From Bacteroides faecalis (GTDB lineage: Bacteria; Bacteroidota; Bacteroidia; Bacteroidales; Bacteroidaceae): a stretch of DNA of 34,801 bases. Positions within the stretch are counted from its first letter, which is position 1; every line of letters begins with the position of its first letter. Below are positions 7,710-17,207 of the stretch, piece by piece. The translations under genes were made by a program, and so were the position numbers. The stretch is taken from the NCBI RefSeq assembly GCF_003865075.1, contig NZ_BHWB01000028.1, forward strand, positions 1 to 34,801, read 5' to 3'. The notes under the pieces are model-generated. The model was not told the DNA's origin, searched no databases, and worked only from the letters and a program-made list of their open reading frames with translations.

Positions 7710-9752
7710 ATGAAAATTACTATGAAGAGGGAAGGCTTTCGGAAAACCTTTCTGCAGCGATCGTTGAGAGTAATGGGGATAGGAGCGATATGCTTCTCGT
7801 TTGTTATGTCATTAGGAGCTTGTTCTGATGACGATGATGGCAAAAAGGAAGCGGAGCCTGAAGTAAACGGGGCAAGTGTACGCATAGGGAACACGAGTCG
7901 TAATATGCCAGCTTCGGGTACTGTTTATGCTCAGTATGGCGACTCGCCCACAGGATCGGACATCGCCAAACTTGTAGACAACAATGTGAATACCTGTTAC
8001 CAGACAGATCATGCTAATTTCTACGTGATGTATAAAGCTGACAAGGATTTGCTCCTCAACTGCTACACGGTGTGTGCGAGCAGCGGTCCGTCTACCAACG
8101 ATCCGAAGGCGTGGACGCTCAAAGGCTCTAACGATAATGCCAAATGGACCACACTTGACGAACAAACCGGACAGACATTCGGTGACAGAAAAGAGGTGAA
8201 AGAAATCTTGTTTGAGAATGAAGCAAAATACCGCTATTATAAACTAGAGGTAGCGGGAAACAATGGTGGTAGTGCCACACAAATTGCCGAATGGACTTTA
8301 AAATACAAAAATGTCTCTTTGCATCCAGACGAACCGCACTCGGTGGAAATTGATAAATTCTTCACCAATATGCCTACTGTCGGTACGCTTACTGCACAAT
8401 ATTCAGACTATCCGGAAGGCCAGTGGGTGCGTAATATAGCAGATGGAGATAACAGAACTCACTATACAACTTCACACACCCATTTCTATCTTTTGTGGGA
8501 AGGTGATAGAAGTACGGTTGTCAAATACTATTCGCTGACATCTTCGGAGGATGACCCCAAGAATACGCCTTCCGCATGGAAACTGTACGCTTCGAATGAC
8601 AAAACCACCTGGAGCATGATTGACCAACGAATGGATCAGAATTTCGGTGACAGGCTCAAGGATAAAATCTACGTATTCAATAACAAAGAGGCTTACCAAT
8701 ATTACAAACTCGACATAGAAGCAAACAATGGAGGAGACTGTACGCAGATAGCCGAATGGACCTTAAAGGACGTGCCCGACATTGACGACCTGATGGGACT
8801 GGCGGATGGATATTCAGGAAGCGATCTGACCCCAATGGGTGGACACTATGCCAACCGACATGTGGCTACTGCTGAAGATCGCAAATGGTTACTCAATCCG
8901 GAAAACGAATCGGACGAGCTTTATGCATGGGACGGACATTGGAAAGAATTCCCCGTAACTCTTTATCCCTATGGAAAACCTCTCCCGGCCGATGCGAACC
9001 AACATGGTATTGGTAACTGCTCGCTCGTAGCTGCACTTGCTTCGATGGCTTATATCTATCCCGACTTCATAAAAAGTCTGATTCAAGACAATGGTGACAA
9101 AACATATACCGTATCCATGTTCGACCCGCAAGGTAAACCTATTAAAGTTTGTGTGTCCTCAAAATTCTTGGCAGGTCAAAGCGAAGAGATGTTCTGCTGT
9201 ACTGGAAAGGACAACAAAGCCACATGGGCAACCGTACTTGAAAAAGCGATCATGAAGTGGAACTATATCTTTAATGTAAATAAAAACACAGGAGGAATAG
9301 GAAGCGAACACGTGCCACCGTTGTTTACGGGAGATGGTTACAGTTTCGGTTTTGCTCCTGGAAGACTTACTGCATGGCAGTTGCAACGTGCTGTGATGAC
9401 TTCTTTGATGGAAGGAAAGCTTGTGATAGGTGGATTCAACAAGGGAGATTTGGTGGCTCCTGACGGAAGTGGAAAGACTGTCACCGCACACGCATGGACG
9501 CTGATGTTCTCTGCAGATCCTTCCGCGCTGTTCGGTATGCGTAATCCTTGGGGACTCTGCTATGATGCAAATGGCAAACGTGATGGTGTGCTGAATGTTT
9601 TTGAAGGTCAGATGCCATCCACTATTGACTTGCGCATCATCAACCCGGGTATTGCCGCAAATTCTAAGGAAGGTGGTGTATTTGAGCCTTATTACCCGCC
9701 CAATTATGCTCCTCAAGAGGTGAGAATAACTCCGGTTTCTCGGACAAAGTAA
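7710..9752 (+). CDS. Surface lipoprotein with two discoidin-like domains and a calpain-family (C2) cysteine protease domain
   Basis: 680 residues from the ATG at 7710. A longer reading would need a TTG at 7683, and the purine-rich GGGAAAAAGAAA before 7710 supports the ATG. The signal peptide ends in a lipobox (SLGAC, Cys38), followed by SDDDD, the surface-export signature of Bacteroidetes lipoproteins. Two tandem F5/8C-like repeats span about 53-188 and 200-345; both contain NMP...G...AQY, a W-x-L-x-S/G-S-N-D segment, FGDR and TQIAEWTLK. The protease domain is about 356-680. Gln431 and Cys437 lie in NQHGIGNCSLVAALASMA, His594 in TAHAWTLM and Asn612 in GMRNPWG. These match the oxyanion Gln and the Cys-His-Asn triad of calpains. 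No EF-hand or C2-like calcium domain is visible. The substrate is unknown; the discoidin domains suggest glycan or surface binding. It is transcribed alone. Confidence 0.85.
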   Translation: MKITMKREGFRKTFLQRSLRVMGIGAICFSFVMSLGACSDDDDGKKEAEPEVNGASVRIGNTSRNMPASGTVYAQYGDSPTGSDIAKLVDNNVNTCYQTDHANFYVMYKADKDLLLNCYTVCASSGPSTNDPKAWTLKGSNDNAKWTTLDEQTGQTFGDRKEVKEILFENEAKYRYYKLEVAGNNGGSATQIAEWTLKYKNVSLHPDEPHSVEIDKFFTNMPTVGTLTAQYSDYPEGQWVRNIADGDNRTHYTTSHTHFYLLWEGDRSTVVKYYSLTSSEDDPKNTPSAWKLYASNDKTTWSMIDQRMDQNFGDRLKDKIYVFNNKEAYQYYKLDIEANNGGDCTQIAEWTLKDVPDIDDLMGLADGYSGSDLTPMGGHYANRHVATAEDRKWLLNPENESDELYAWDGHWKEFPVTLYPYGKPLPADANQHGIGNCSLVAALASMAYIYPDFIKSLIQDNGDKTYTVSMFDPQGKPIKVCVSSKFLAGQSEEMFCCTGKDNKATWATVLEKAIMKWNYIFNVNKNTGGIGSEHVPPLFTGDGYSFGFAPGRLTAWQLQRAVMTSLMEGKLVIGGFNKGDLVAPDGSGKTVTAHAWTLMFSADPSALFGMRNPWGLCYDANGKRDGVLNVFEGQMPSTIDLRIINPGIAANSKEGGVFEPYYPPNYAPQEVRITPVSRTK

Positions 9753-9828
9753 TTTTCTTCTCGGGATAGGATCTGTCGGTATAATAAGAAAATATTCTCT
9801 CGTATATCTGCGGAACTTACTTAGCAAA

Positions 9829-9890
9829 GGTTACCTGACAAAACGAATTGGTGGATATTCCAATCTGTTTTGTCAGGTAACCTCTTTTTT
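9829..9890 (+). terminator. Strong intrinsic terminator after the calpain-like gene
   Basis: A 16-bp perfect stem, GGTTACCTGACAAAAC (9829-9844) with GTTTTGTCAGGTAACC (9867-9882), has an inner ATTGG/CCAAT extension (9847-9851 and 9860-9864) and a T-run at 9885-9890. Confidence 0.85.
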
Positions 9891-9924
9891 CCTCTCTCTT
9901 GTGCGATATGTAAACGCAAATTTC

Positions 9925-9932
9925 TATCTTTG
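9925..9932 (+). promoter_or_regulatory. -7 box of the ruvB operon promoter
   Basis: TATCTTTG matches TAnnTTTG and lies 22 bp before the ruvB start. A TTG at 9899-9901 is a weak -33 candidate at slightly long spacing. Confidence 0.5.
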
Positions 9933-9954
9933 TCATCCATATTGAGACTTAGAA

Positions 9955-10986
9955 ATGGAACAAGAAGATTTTGATATACGCAATCATCAGCTTACTTCGA
10001 AGGAACGTGACTTTGAGAATGCGCTTCGCCCGTTGAATTTCGAGGATTTTAGCGGTCAGGATAAGGTGGTGGAAAACCTTCGCATTTTTGTGAAGGCAGC
10101 ACGTCTGCGTGGAGAGGCACTGGACCATGTTCTTTTGCATGGACCTCCCGGATTGGGAAAAACAACACTTTCAAACATTATTGCCAACGAGCTGAGAGTC
10201 GGTTTTAAAGTAACTTCCGGTCCGGTACTTGATAAACCGGGTGATTTGGCGGGAGTGCTGACCAGCCTTGAACCGAATGATGTGCTATTTATTGATGAAA
10301 TCCATCGTCTTTCACCGGTGGTAGAGGAGTATTTATACTCTGCTATGGAAGATTACCGTATTGATATTATGATTGATAAGGGACCTTCGGCACGTAGCAT
10401 TCAGATTGATTTAAGCCCTTTCACGTTGGTTGGAGCAACTACGCGTAGTGGATTGCTGACAGCACCACTTCGTGCCCGTTTTGGTATTAACCTGCATTTG
10501 GAATATTATGACGATGATATTTTGAGTAATATTATACGTCGTTCTGCTTCTATACTGGATGTACCTTGTTCGGTACCTGCTGCATCCGAAATTGCTTCCC
10601 GAAGTCGTGGAACGCCTCGTATTGCTAATGCTTTACTTCGTCGGGTACGTGACTTTGCACAAGTGAAAGGTTCCGGTTCTATCGATACGGAGATTGCTCA
10701 ATATGCACTCGAAGCATTGAATATTGATAAATACGGATTGGACGAGATCGATAACAAGATACTTTGTACAATCATCGATAAATTCAATGGAGGACCTGTT
10801 GGATTGACTACTATTGCTACGGCTTTAGGAGAAGATGCGGGTACTATCGAAGAAGTATATGAACCATTCCTTATCAAAGAAGGTTTTATGAAACGGACTC
10901 CCCGTGGGCGTGAAGTAACAGAACTGGCTTATAAACATTTGGGAAGAAGTCTTTATAATAGCCAGAAGACGCTGTTTAATGATTGA
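9955..10986 (+). CDS. ruvB: Holliday junction branch-migration ATPase RuvB
   Basis: 343 residues, normal for RuvB, the hexameric AAA+ motor that drives branch migration with RuvA and hands junctions to RuvC. The RuvB opening (LRPLNFEDFSGQDKVVENL) is followed by Walker A GPPGLGKTT at about 63-71, Walker B VLFIDEIHRL, sensor-1 VGATTRSGLLTAPLRARFGI, and the winged-helix end with GGPVGLTTIATALGED and RTPRGREVT. ruvA and ruvC are not in the window. It is first in a likely four-gene operon, with gaps of 35, 32 and 2 bp to the following genes. Confidence 0.98.
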   Translation: MEQEDFDIRNHQLTSKERDFENALRPLNFEDFSGQDKVVENLRIFVKAARLRGEALDHVLLHGPPGLGKTTLSNIIANELRVGFKVTSGPVLDKPGDLAGVLTSLEPNDVLFIDEIHRLSPVVEEYLYSAMEDYRIDIMIDKGPSARSIQIDLSPFTLVGATTRSGLLTAPLRARFGINLHLEYYDDDILSNIIRRSASILDVPCSVPAASEIASRSRGTPRIANALLRRVRDFAQVKGSGSIDTEIAQYALEALNIDKYGLDEIDNKILCTIIDKFNGGPVGLTTIATALGEDAGTIEEVYEPFLIKEGFMKRTPRGREVTELAYKHLGRSLYNSQKTLFND

Positions 10987-11021
10987 TATTGACTTTTTGA
11001 GAATATTTTAAATTGTATATT

Positions 11022-11804
11022 ATGAAACAATGGACTGCTTTCATCGCTTTTTTCTTTTTGAGTATCTCTTTATCGGCTCAACAGAGATATGGAAAAGAAC
11101 TATATGAAAAAGAAGTATTTGTCTCCACTCAGGGAGATTCTTTACTTTATCGGTTACTTCGTCCCGAAGCGGTGAAACCGGGCAAAAAATTTCCGTTGGT
11201 GCTGTTCCTTCATGGTGCAGGTGAAAGAGGAAATGATAATGAAAGACAATTGACTCATGGAGGACAGATGTTTTTAAATCCGGTGAATAGGGAAAAACAT
11301 CCGGCTTTCGTACTAATTCCACAATGCCCGCAGGGTAAGTATTGGGGATATGTGGAACGTCCTAAATCTTTTACTCCTTCCAATATGCCTGTTGGACAAG
11401 AGATGAATCCGATATTTCGTGCGGTTAAAGAATTATTAGATTCTTATCTAAACATGCCGGAAATTGATAAAAAGAGAATTTATATCGTAGGTCTTTCGAT
11501 GGGGGCAATGGGAACATTCGATATGATTTCCCGCTATCCGGAGATTTTTACTGCCGCTATTCCTATTTGTGGTACGGTGAATCCGGACCGTTTATCGGCA
11601 GCAAAGGATATCAAGTTCCGTATTTTCCATGGGGATGCTGATGATGTGGTGACGGTAGAAGGTTCTCGTGATGCATATAAAGCATTGAAAGCTGCCGGGG
11701 CAGATGTGGAATATATTGAGTTTCCCGGTTGTGGCCATAATAGCTGGGACTCAGCATTCAACTATCCCGGATTTATGGACTGGCTGTTCAAACAAAAGAA
11801 ATAA
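11022..11804 (+). CDS. Secreted alpha/beta hydrolase (phospholipase/carboxylesterase or prolyl-oligopeptidase-like)
   Basis: 260 residues from the ATG at 11022; a TTG 9 bp upstream is less likely. The N-terminus (MKQWTAFIAFFFLSISLSAQ) is a signal peptide. The hydrolase fold shows FPLVLFLHGAGERG (oxyanion-hole strand and HG motif), the nucleophile elbow GLSMG with Ser159, an acid in HGDADDVV (Asp207 or Asp208), and His239 in GCGHNSW. The triad therefore appears complete. The protein resembles the peptidase-like 'phospholipase/carboxylesterase' group common in Bacteroides. The substrate cannot be read from the sequence. It lies 35 bp after ruvB and 32 bp before the flippase gene, so it is probably co-transcribed with them. 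Confidence 0.85.
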   Translation: MKQWTAFIAFFFLSISLSAQQRYGKELYEKEVFVSTQGDSLLYRLLRPEAVKPGKKFPLVLFLHGAGERGNDNERQLTHGGQMFLNPVNREKHPAFVLIPQCPQGKYWGYVERPKSFTPSNMPVGQEMNPIFRAVKELLDSYLNMPEIDKKRIYIVGLSMGAMGTFDMISRYPEIFTAAIPICGTVNPDRLSAAKDIKFRIFHGDADDVVTVEGSRDAYKALKAAGADVEYIEFPGCGHNSWDSAFNYPGFMDWLFKQKK

Positions 11805-11836
11805 CGAACATTTATCGACACTAATCATTAGTAAAC

Positions 11837-13282
11837 ATGGCTGGACTTAAGTCATTGGTAAAGGATACTGCGTTGTATGGAATTAGTAGTATCATAGGCC
11901 GCTTTTTAAATTATTTGTTAGTACCTATCTATGCAGCAGCAATGTCTACTGCTTCAGGTGGATATGGGATAATAACAGAGGTATATGCTTGGACAGCCTT
12001 GTTAATGGTTATTCTCACGTATGGTATGGAGACTACATTCTTCCGTTTTGTGAATAAAGGGACGGAAGAACCGGAAAAAGTATATTCTACAGTGCTCATT
12101 ATGGTGGGAAGTACATCGCTGCTTTTTGCTATATGTTGTATGCTGTTTCTTCATCCCATAGCAGTTGCATTGGGGTATGCCGATCACCCTTGGTATGTTG
12201 GTACGATGTTGTTGGTAGTTGCAATGGATGCCTTTCAATGTATTCCTTTCGCTTATCTTCGTTATAAGAAACGTCCGATTAAATTCGTTGCTTTGAAGAT
12301 GTTCTTTATTGTGCTCAACATCGCATTAAATCTGATTTATTACTTGATAATAGGAGGTAGTAATGTATTTTATGCTTTTCTCTTCAATTTGATATGTACA
12401 TCTATAGTAATGATATTGCTTATTCCCGATTTGAAATTTAGAGGAGGATTCGATAAAATCCTAGCAAAAAGAATGCTGAATTATTCTTATCCGATTCTTA
12501 TTCTGGGAGTGGCAGGTATTTTGAATCAGGTGGCTGACAAGATTATGTTCCGGCATATCTATCCGGATCCGGTTGGGGCGAAAACACAATTATCTATCTA
12601 TAGTGCATGTAGCAAGATTGCTATGATTATGGCAATGCTTACCCAAGCTTTCCGTTATGCTTATGAACCGTTTGTGTTCGGTGAAAGCAGAGATAAAGAC
12701 AATAAAGTGATCTATGCAAAAGCCATGAAATATTTTATTATTTTTACGCTGTTGGCATTTCTAGCTGTGATGTTCTATTTGGATTTATTAAAATACATCT
12801 TAAAGCCTGATTATTGGGGTGGTTTGAAAGTCGTACCGATTGTGATGGCTGCCGAAATCTTTATGGGTGTTTTCTTTAATCTTTCTTTCTGGTACAAGCT
12901 GATTGACGAAACCAAGTGGGGAGCTTATTTCTCATTTACAGGATGTGCGGTATTAGTGCTAATCAATATTGTATTTATACCGAAATACGGTTTTATGGCT
13001 TGTGCGTGGGGTGGCTTTGCTGGTTATGCAGTAGCTATGCTTCTCTCTTATTTTGTAGGACAAAAGAAATATCCGATCGCTTATGATTTGCGTGGAATTG
13101 CTTTGTATGTAGGTCTGGCTTTAGTGTTGTATGCTGCCGGTGAATGGGTACCTATTTCCAATATTGTGTTACTTCTGGCTTTCCGTACATTGCTTCTTTT
13201 GTTGTTTGTAGCATATATTATCAAGACGGATTTGCCATTAAATCAAATACCTGTTATTAATCGATTTATAAAGAAGAAATAA
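11837..13282 (+). CDS. Polysaccharide/lipid-linked oligosaccharide flippase-like membrane protein (MOP superfamily)
   Basis: 481 residues with about 14 hydrophobic segments throughout and no signal peptide. The opening (LVKDTALYGISSIIGRFLNY) is characteristic of Wzx/RfbX-type polysaccharide biosynthesis proteins. Members of the MOP exporter superfamily move undecaprenyl-linked saccharides across the inner membrane. No glycosyltransferases surround it, so the lipid-linked substrate is unknown. It is not obviously MurJ, being shorter and of the Wzx type. It overlaps nothing and ends 2 bp before the next start, indicating tight coupling. Confidence 0.85.
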   Translation: MAGLKSLVKDTALYGISSIIGRFLNYLLVPIYAAAMSTASGGYGIITEVYAWTALLMVILTYGMETTFFRFVNKGTEEPEKVYSTVLIMVGSTSLLFAICCMLFLHPIAVALGYADHPWYVGTMLLVVAMDAFQCIPFAYLRYKKRPIKFVALKMFFIVLNIALNLIYYLIIGGSNVFYAFLFNLICTSIVMILLIPDLKFRGGFDKILAKRMLNYSYPILILGVAGILNQVADKIMFRHIYPDPVGAKTQLSIYSACSKIAMIMAMLTQAFRYAYEPFVFGESRDKDNKVIYAKAMKYFIIFTLLAFLAVMFYLDLLKYILKPDYWGGLKVVPIVMAAEIFMGVFFNLSFWYKLIDETKWGAYFSFTGCAVLVLINIVFIPKYGFMACAWGGFAGYAVAMLLSYFVGQKKYPIAYDLRGIALYVGLALVLYAAGEWVPISNIVLLLAFRTLLLLLFVAYIIKTDLPLNQIPVINRFIKKK

Positions 13283-13284
13283 CT

Positions 13285-14640
13285 ATGAAAACGGATGAAC
13301 GTAATAAATTTGCAATTAAGTCGTTCTTAAAGAATTATTTAGACTTAAAGAAGGACAAGGATAATGAGTTGGAAACAGTGGATTCTATTCGTAAAGGAGT
13401 AGAGTTTAAAGGAGCTAACTTATGGATTCTTATTTTTGCCATATTTATGGCGTCTTTGGGATTGAACGTCAATTCTACTGCTGTGATTATTGGTGCCATG
13501 TTGATATCACCACTCATGGGACCTATCATGGGAGTCGGATTATCTGTCGGCTTGAATGATTTCGAGTTGATGAAGCGTTCTTTGAAAAGTTTCCTGATTA
13601 CGACTGCGTTTAGTGTAACCACTGCTACTGTTTTCTTTATTCTGGCACCAATCGCCGGTTCACAGTCGGAGTTGCTTGCACGTACTTCACCTACGATATA
13701 TGACGTATTTATCGCTCTTTTCGGTGGATTAGCGGGAGTTGTTGCTCTTTCTACCAAGGAAAAAGGGAATGTGATTCCGGGAGTTGCTATTGCTACTGCA
13801 TTGATGCCGCCACTTTGTACAGCCGGATATGGACTGGCAACAGGTAATCTGATTTACTTTTTAGGAGCCTTTTATCTTTATTTTATTAACTCTGTTTTTA
13901 TTAGTCTTGCTACATATATTGGCGTACGACTCATGCACTTTCAACGGAAAGAATTTGTTGATAAGACTCGTGAGAAAACAGTTCGTAAGTATATTGTTCT
14001 GATTGTTATTCTGACGATGTGCCCGGCTGTGTATTTGACGTTTGGTATAATCAAAAGTACTTTGTATGAGGCAGCAGCTAATCGCTTCATTAATGAGCAG
14101 TTGAATTTTGAAAACACACAAGTGCTTGATAAGAAAATCAATTATGAACATAAAGAGATTCGTGTTGTTTTAATTGGTCCTGAAATACCGGATGCTTCAA
14201 TTGCTATTGCCCGTAATAAATTGGAGGCATATCAATTGAAGAATTCGAAACTGATAGTCTTGCAAGGTATGAATAATGAGGCGGTAGATGTTTCTTCTAT
14301 TCGTGCCATGGTTATGGAAGACTTTTATAAGAATAGTGAAGAGCGCCTTCAAGAACAACAGAAGAAGATTGCTAAATTGGAGACGAGTCTTGAACAATAT
14401 AAAGAGTATGATTCGATGAGCCGTACATTGGTTCCGGAATTGAAAGTTCTGTATCCTTCTATCACGTCGCTTTCTATCTCTCATTCACTTGAAACGCGGA
14501 TTGATTCAATGAAAACAGATACAGTGACATTGGCTGTCTTGCAATTCTCGAAACATCCTTCGGAGACTGAGAAAGAGAAAATCAGTGCTTGGCTAAAGGC
14601 TAGGGTAAAAGCCAAGAAATTAAGGTTAATTACGGAGTAA
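13285..14640 (+). CDS. DUF389 (TIGR00341) family membrane protein
   Basis: 451 residues. The N-terminal half is membrane-embedded, with the DUF389 hallmark at about residues 50-90: ASLGLNVNSTAVIIGAMLIS followed by PLMGPIMGVGLSVG. Further helices follow up to about residue 265. The C-terminal half (about 270-451) is soluble. It includes a segment rich in Glu, Gln and Lys (EERLQEQQKKIAKLETSLEQ) that likely forms a coiled coil, then an alpha/beta-like tail. The function of the family is not established. It is the last gene of the ruvB operon and starts 2 bp after the flippase stop, so translation is likely coupled. I see no clear terminator in the 230 bp that follow. Confidence 0.9.
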   Translation: MKTDERNKFAIKSFLKNYLDLKKDKDNELETVDSIRKGVEFKGANLWILIFAIFMASLGLNVNSTAVIIGAMLISPLMGPIMGVGLSVGLNDFELMKRSLKSFLITTAFSVTTATVFFILAPIAGSQSELLARTSPTIYDVFIALFGGLAGVVALSTKEKGNVIPGVAIATALMPPLCTAGYGLATGNLIYFLGAFYLYFINSVFISLATYIGVRLMHFQRKEFVDKTREKTVRKYIVLIVILTMCPAVYLTFGIIKSTLYEAAANRFINEQLNFENTQVLDKKINYEHKEIRVVLIGPEIPDASIAIARNKLEAYQLKNSKLIVLQGMNNEAVDVSSIRAMVMEDFYKNSEERLQEQQKKIAKLETSLEQYKEYDSMSRTLVPELKVLYPSITSLSISHSLETRIDSMKTDTVTLAVLQFSKHPSETEKEKISAWLKARVKAKKLRLITE

Positions 14641-14760
14641 AGGGCATGAACTCGAAAGGCTATAACTAGTTTGGTCAAAGGCTGATGTATCGAGATTGTG
14701 TGAGTGAATAAAATAATATAAAAGCATATCATCTAATTAATTTATAGTATGATAGCATCC

Positions 14761-14838
14761 GTCATTCTGAACGAAGTGAAGAATCTCTTCTCTCTGTATA
14801 ATGCAAAGAAGGGATACCTCTCCGGACTCTCCATGACA
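14761..14838. repeat. REP-like imperfect palindromic repeat
   Basis: GTCATTCTGAACGAAGTGAA begins a left arm of about 30 bp that pairs imperfectly with a right arm ending TCTCCATGACAG. The outer GTCAT/ATGAC and the inner ATC..CTTC/GAAGG.GAT blocks match. Its opening resembles a repeat opening (GTCATTCTGA..GAAG.GAAGAATC) that I remember from intergenic regions of Bacteroides. It fills the gap between the DUF389 and DPP7 genes and ends about 30 bp before the DPP7 start. Whether it carries a promoter or affects mRNA ends is unknown. Confidence 0.5.
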
Positions 14839-14870
14839 GATAGTAATAAGATAATAAAGCATTGGTACTT

Positions 14871-17012
14871 ATGAGACTTAAACTATTTGTAATTGTAATT
14901 CTTTCTATTTGTTTGCAGAGCGTATCTGCTGACGAAGGAATGTGGTTGCTTGGAAACCTTCAGAAAAACAAGCAGGCAAAACGGGTAATGAAAGAACTTG
15001 GTCTGAAAATGCCTGTAAGTAAATTATATGACCCCAAGAAACCTTGTTTGGCGGATGCAGTAGTCAGCTTTGGAGGCTTTTGCTCGGGAGTAGTAGTCTC
15101 TGAAGACGGGCTTGTGTTTACTAATCACCATTGCGGATTCAGTAGCATTCAGCAGCATTCTTCTGTTGAACACGATTACCTGAAAGATGGATTCGTGGCA
15201 CATAATCTTCAGGAGGAATTACCCAATCCGGAGTTATATGTGCGTTTTCTGCTTCGTACGGAGGATGTCACCAAGCGGGTACTTGCTGCAACTAAAGATG
15301 CAAATACGGAGAGTGAACGCAAGGTGGCTGTCGATTCAATGATGGTTGTCATTAGTGATGAAGTCTCAAAGAATGATTCTACTCTGACGGGGGTTGTCGA
15401 TGCATATTATGCAGGAAACGAGTTCTGGCTTTCTGTCTATCGTGATTTTAATGATGTTCGTTTAGTTTTTGCACCGCCATCTTCTGTAGGAAAGTTTGGT
15501 TGGGATACGGACAATTGGATGTGGCCACGTCATACAGGCGATTTCAGCGTTTTTCGTATCTATGCCAATAAAGAGAATGGTCCGGCAGATTATTCTCCGG
15601 AAAACGTTCCCTATCGTCCGGAATATGTGGCTCCGATTTCTTTGGATGGATACAAAGAAGGCTCTTTCTGTATGACACTTGGTTATCCGGGAAGTACGGA
15701 ACGTTACCTTTCTTCCTATGGTATCGAAGAGATGATGAATGGAATGAATCAGGCAATGATTGATGTGCGTGGAGTAAAACAGGCTATTTGGAAACGGGAA
15801 ATGGACCGTCGTCCGGATATTCGGATTAAATATGCTTCAAAGTACGATGAAAGCTCCAATTATTGGAAGAATAGCATTGGTACTAATAAAGCAATTCGGC
15901 ATTTAAAAGTATTAGAGAAGAAACGGGAAGCGGAAGTGGCACTTCGGGATTGGATTCAGGCACATCCCGCAGAAAGGGAGAAGTTACTTCGCCTGTTTTC
16001 GAATCTGGAGTTAGGCTATAGTCAGCGTCGTGAAACGAATCGTGCTCTGGCTTTTTTCGGGGAGTCATTTATCAATGGTCCTGAACTGGTTCAGATTGCA
16101 TTGGAAATTTTGAACTTCGACTTTGAAGGTGAAGAGAAGCAGGTACTTAGTCGGATGAAGAAATTATTGGAGAAATATGATAATCTCGATTTATCTATCG
16201 ATAAAGAGGTCTTTGCCGCAATGTTAAAAGAATATCAAACTAAGGTCGATAAAAAGTACTTGCCAGCTATGTATGCGCAGATAGATACGCTGTATCATGG
16301 AAATATACAGACTTATGTAGATTCTCTGTATGCTACCTCGCAGGTAACTACTCCCAAAGGTTTGAAGCGTTTCTTAGAGAAGGATACTACTTATAATCTG
16401 ATTGAAGATCCGGCTATTGCTTTGAGTATCGACTTAATCGTGAAATATTATGAGATGAATCAGAGTATTTCCGATGCTTCCGAACAGATAGAAGAAGGTG
16501 AACGTTTATTCAATGCTGCTATGCGTCGCATGTATGCTGACCGTAACTTCTATCCGGATGCAAATTCTACGATGAGACTTAGCTTTGGATCTGTTGCCGG
16601 TTATTCTCCTTTTGATGGTGCTACTTACGACTATTATACTACAGTGAAAGGTATTTTCGAGAAGGTAAGAGAGCATGCTGGAGATATAGATTTTGCTATT
16701 CAGCCAGAGTTACTGTCTTTGTTTTCTTCCGGGGATTTCGGCCGTTATGCCAATGAGAAAGGTGATATGAGTGTTTGCTTTATCTCCAATAATGATATAA
16801 CAGGAGGAAATTCCGGTAGTGCTATGTTTAATGCCAAAGGAGAATTGCTCGGTTTGGCTTTTGATGGCAATTGGGAAGCAATGAGCAGTGATATTGTATT
16901 CGAACCTGAATTGCAACGTTGTATTGGTGTGGATATTCGTTATGTACTTTTCATTATAGAGAAATATGGAAAGGCTGCCAATCTCATTGGAGAACTCAAA
17001 ATAGATCGATAA
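14871..17012 (+). CDS. dpp7: S46 dipeptidyl peptidase, DPP7 type
   Basis: 713 residues from the ATG at 14871; a TTG at 14862 is the alternative. A signal peptide (MRLKLFVIVILSICLQSVSA) targets it to the periplasm. S46 features are in order: DEGMWLL at the mature start, FCSGVVVSEDGLVFTNHHCG with the catalytic His near 86-87, the Asp-bearing DNWMWPRHTGDFSVFRIYA, and ITGGNSGSAMF with the nucleophile Ser648. Gly666 in AFDGNWEAMSSDI is the specificity position. Gly there marks DPP7 (hydrophobic or broad P1), whereas Arg marks the Asp/Glu-specific DPP11. It would cut dipeptides from oligopeptides for uptake. The next gene is another secreted peptidase, 267 bp downstream. Confidence 0.93.
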   Translation: MRLKLFVIVILSICLQSVSADEGMWLLGNLQKNKQAKRVMKELGLKMPVSKLYDPKKPCLADAVVSFGGFCSGVVVSEDGLVFTNHHCGFSSIQQHSSVEHDYLKDGFVAHNLQEELPNPELYVRFLLRTEDVTKRVLAATKDANTESERKVAVDSMMVVISDEVSKNDSTLTGVVDAYYAGNEFWLSVYRDFNDVRLVFAPPSSVGKFGWDTDNWMWPRHTGDFSVFRIYANKENGPADYSPENVPYRPEYVAPISLDGYKEGSFCMTLGYPGSTERYLSSYGIEEMMNGMNQAMIDVRGVKQAIWKREMDRRPDIRIKYASKYDESSNYWKNSIGTNKAIRHLKVLEKKREAEVALRDWIQAHPAEREKLLRLFSNLELGYSQRRETNRALAFFGESFINGPELVQIALEILNFDFEGEEKQVLSRMKKLLEKYDNLDLSIDKEVFAAMLKEYQTKVDKKYLPAMYAQIDTLYHGNIQTYVDSLYATSQVTTPKGLKRFLEKDTTYNLIEDPAIALSIDLIVKYYEMNQSISDASEQIEEGERLFNAAMRRMYADRNFYPDANSTMRLSFGSVAGYSPFDGATYDYYTTVKGIFEKVREHAGDIDFAIQPELLSLFSSGDFGRYANEKGDMSVCFISNNDITGGNSGSAMFNAKGELLGLAFDGNWEAMSSDIVFEPELQRCIGVDIRYVLFIIEKYGKAANLIGELKIDR

Positions 17013-17207
17013 AAAGGCTGTTTTTTATAGATCTTATAGGGGGTATTTGAACGTTGTATCAGAATATTGATTAGCTTATCATTCTGTCATTCAGAATTGT
17101 TATTACTTTAGGAGAGTGAAAAAATCTATATAGTTGATAAATCATCTGGATTTCCTCATTTTGAGTTGCAATAGAATGAATATGCTATATTATGAACAGA
17201 TATTGTC

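Noticed and set aside
9159..9827. 222-residue minus-strand ORF
   Set aside because: It lies opposite the calpain-like protease domain, which has clear motifs, and has no protein-like features of its own.
13335..14732. Several minus-strand ORFs of 66-140 residues
   Set aside because: They are shadows of the DUF389 gene, whose frame is complete and has family motifs.
17081..17097. ATTCTG-TCATT-CAGAAT hairpin as a terminator or REP element
   Set aside because: It has a six-base stem, no T-run, and only partial likeness to the 14761 repeat. It is noted only as a possible remnant.
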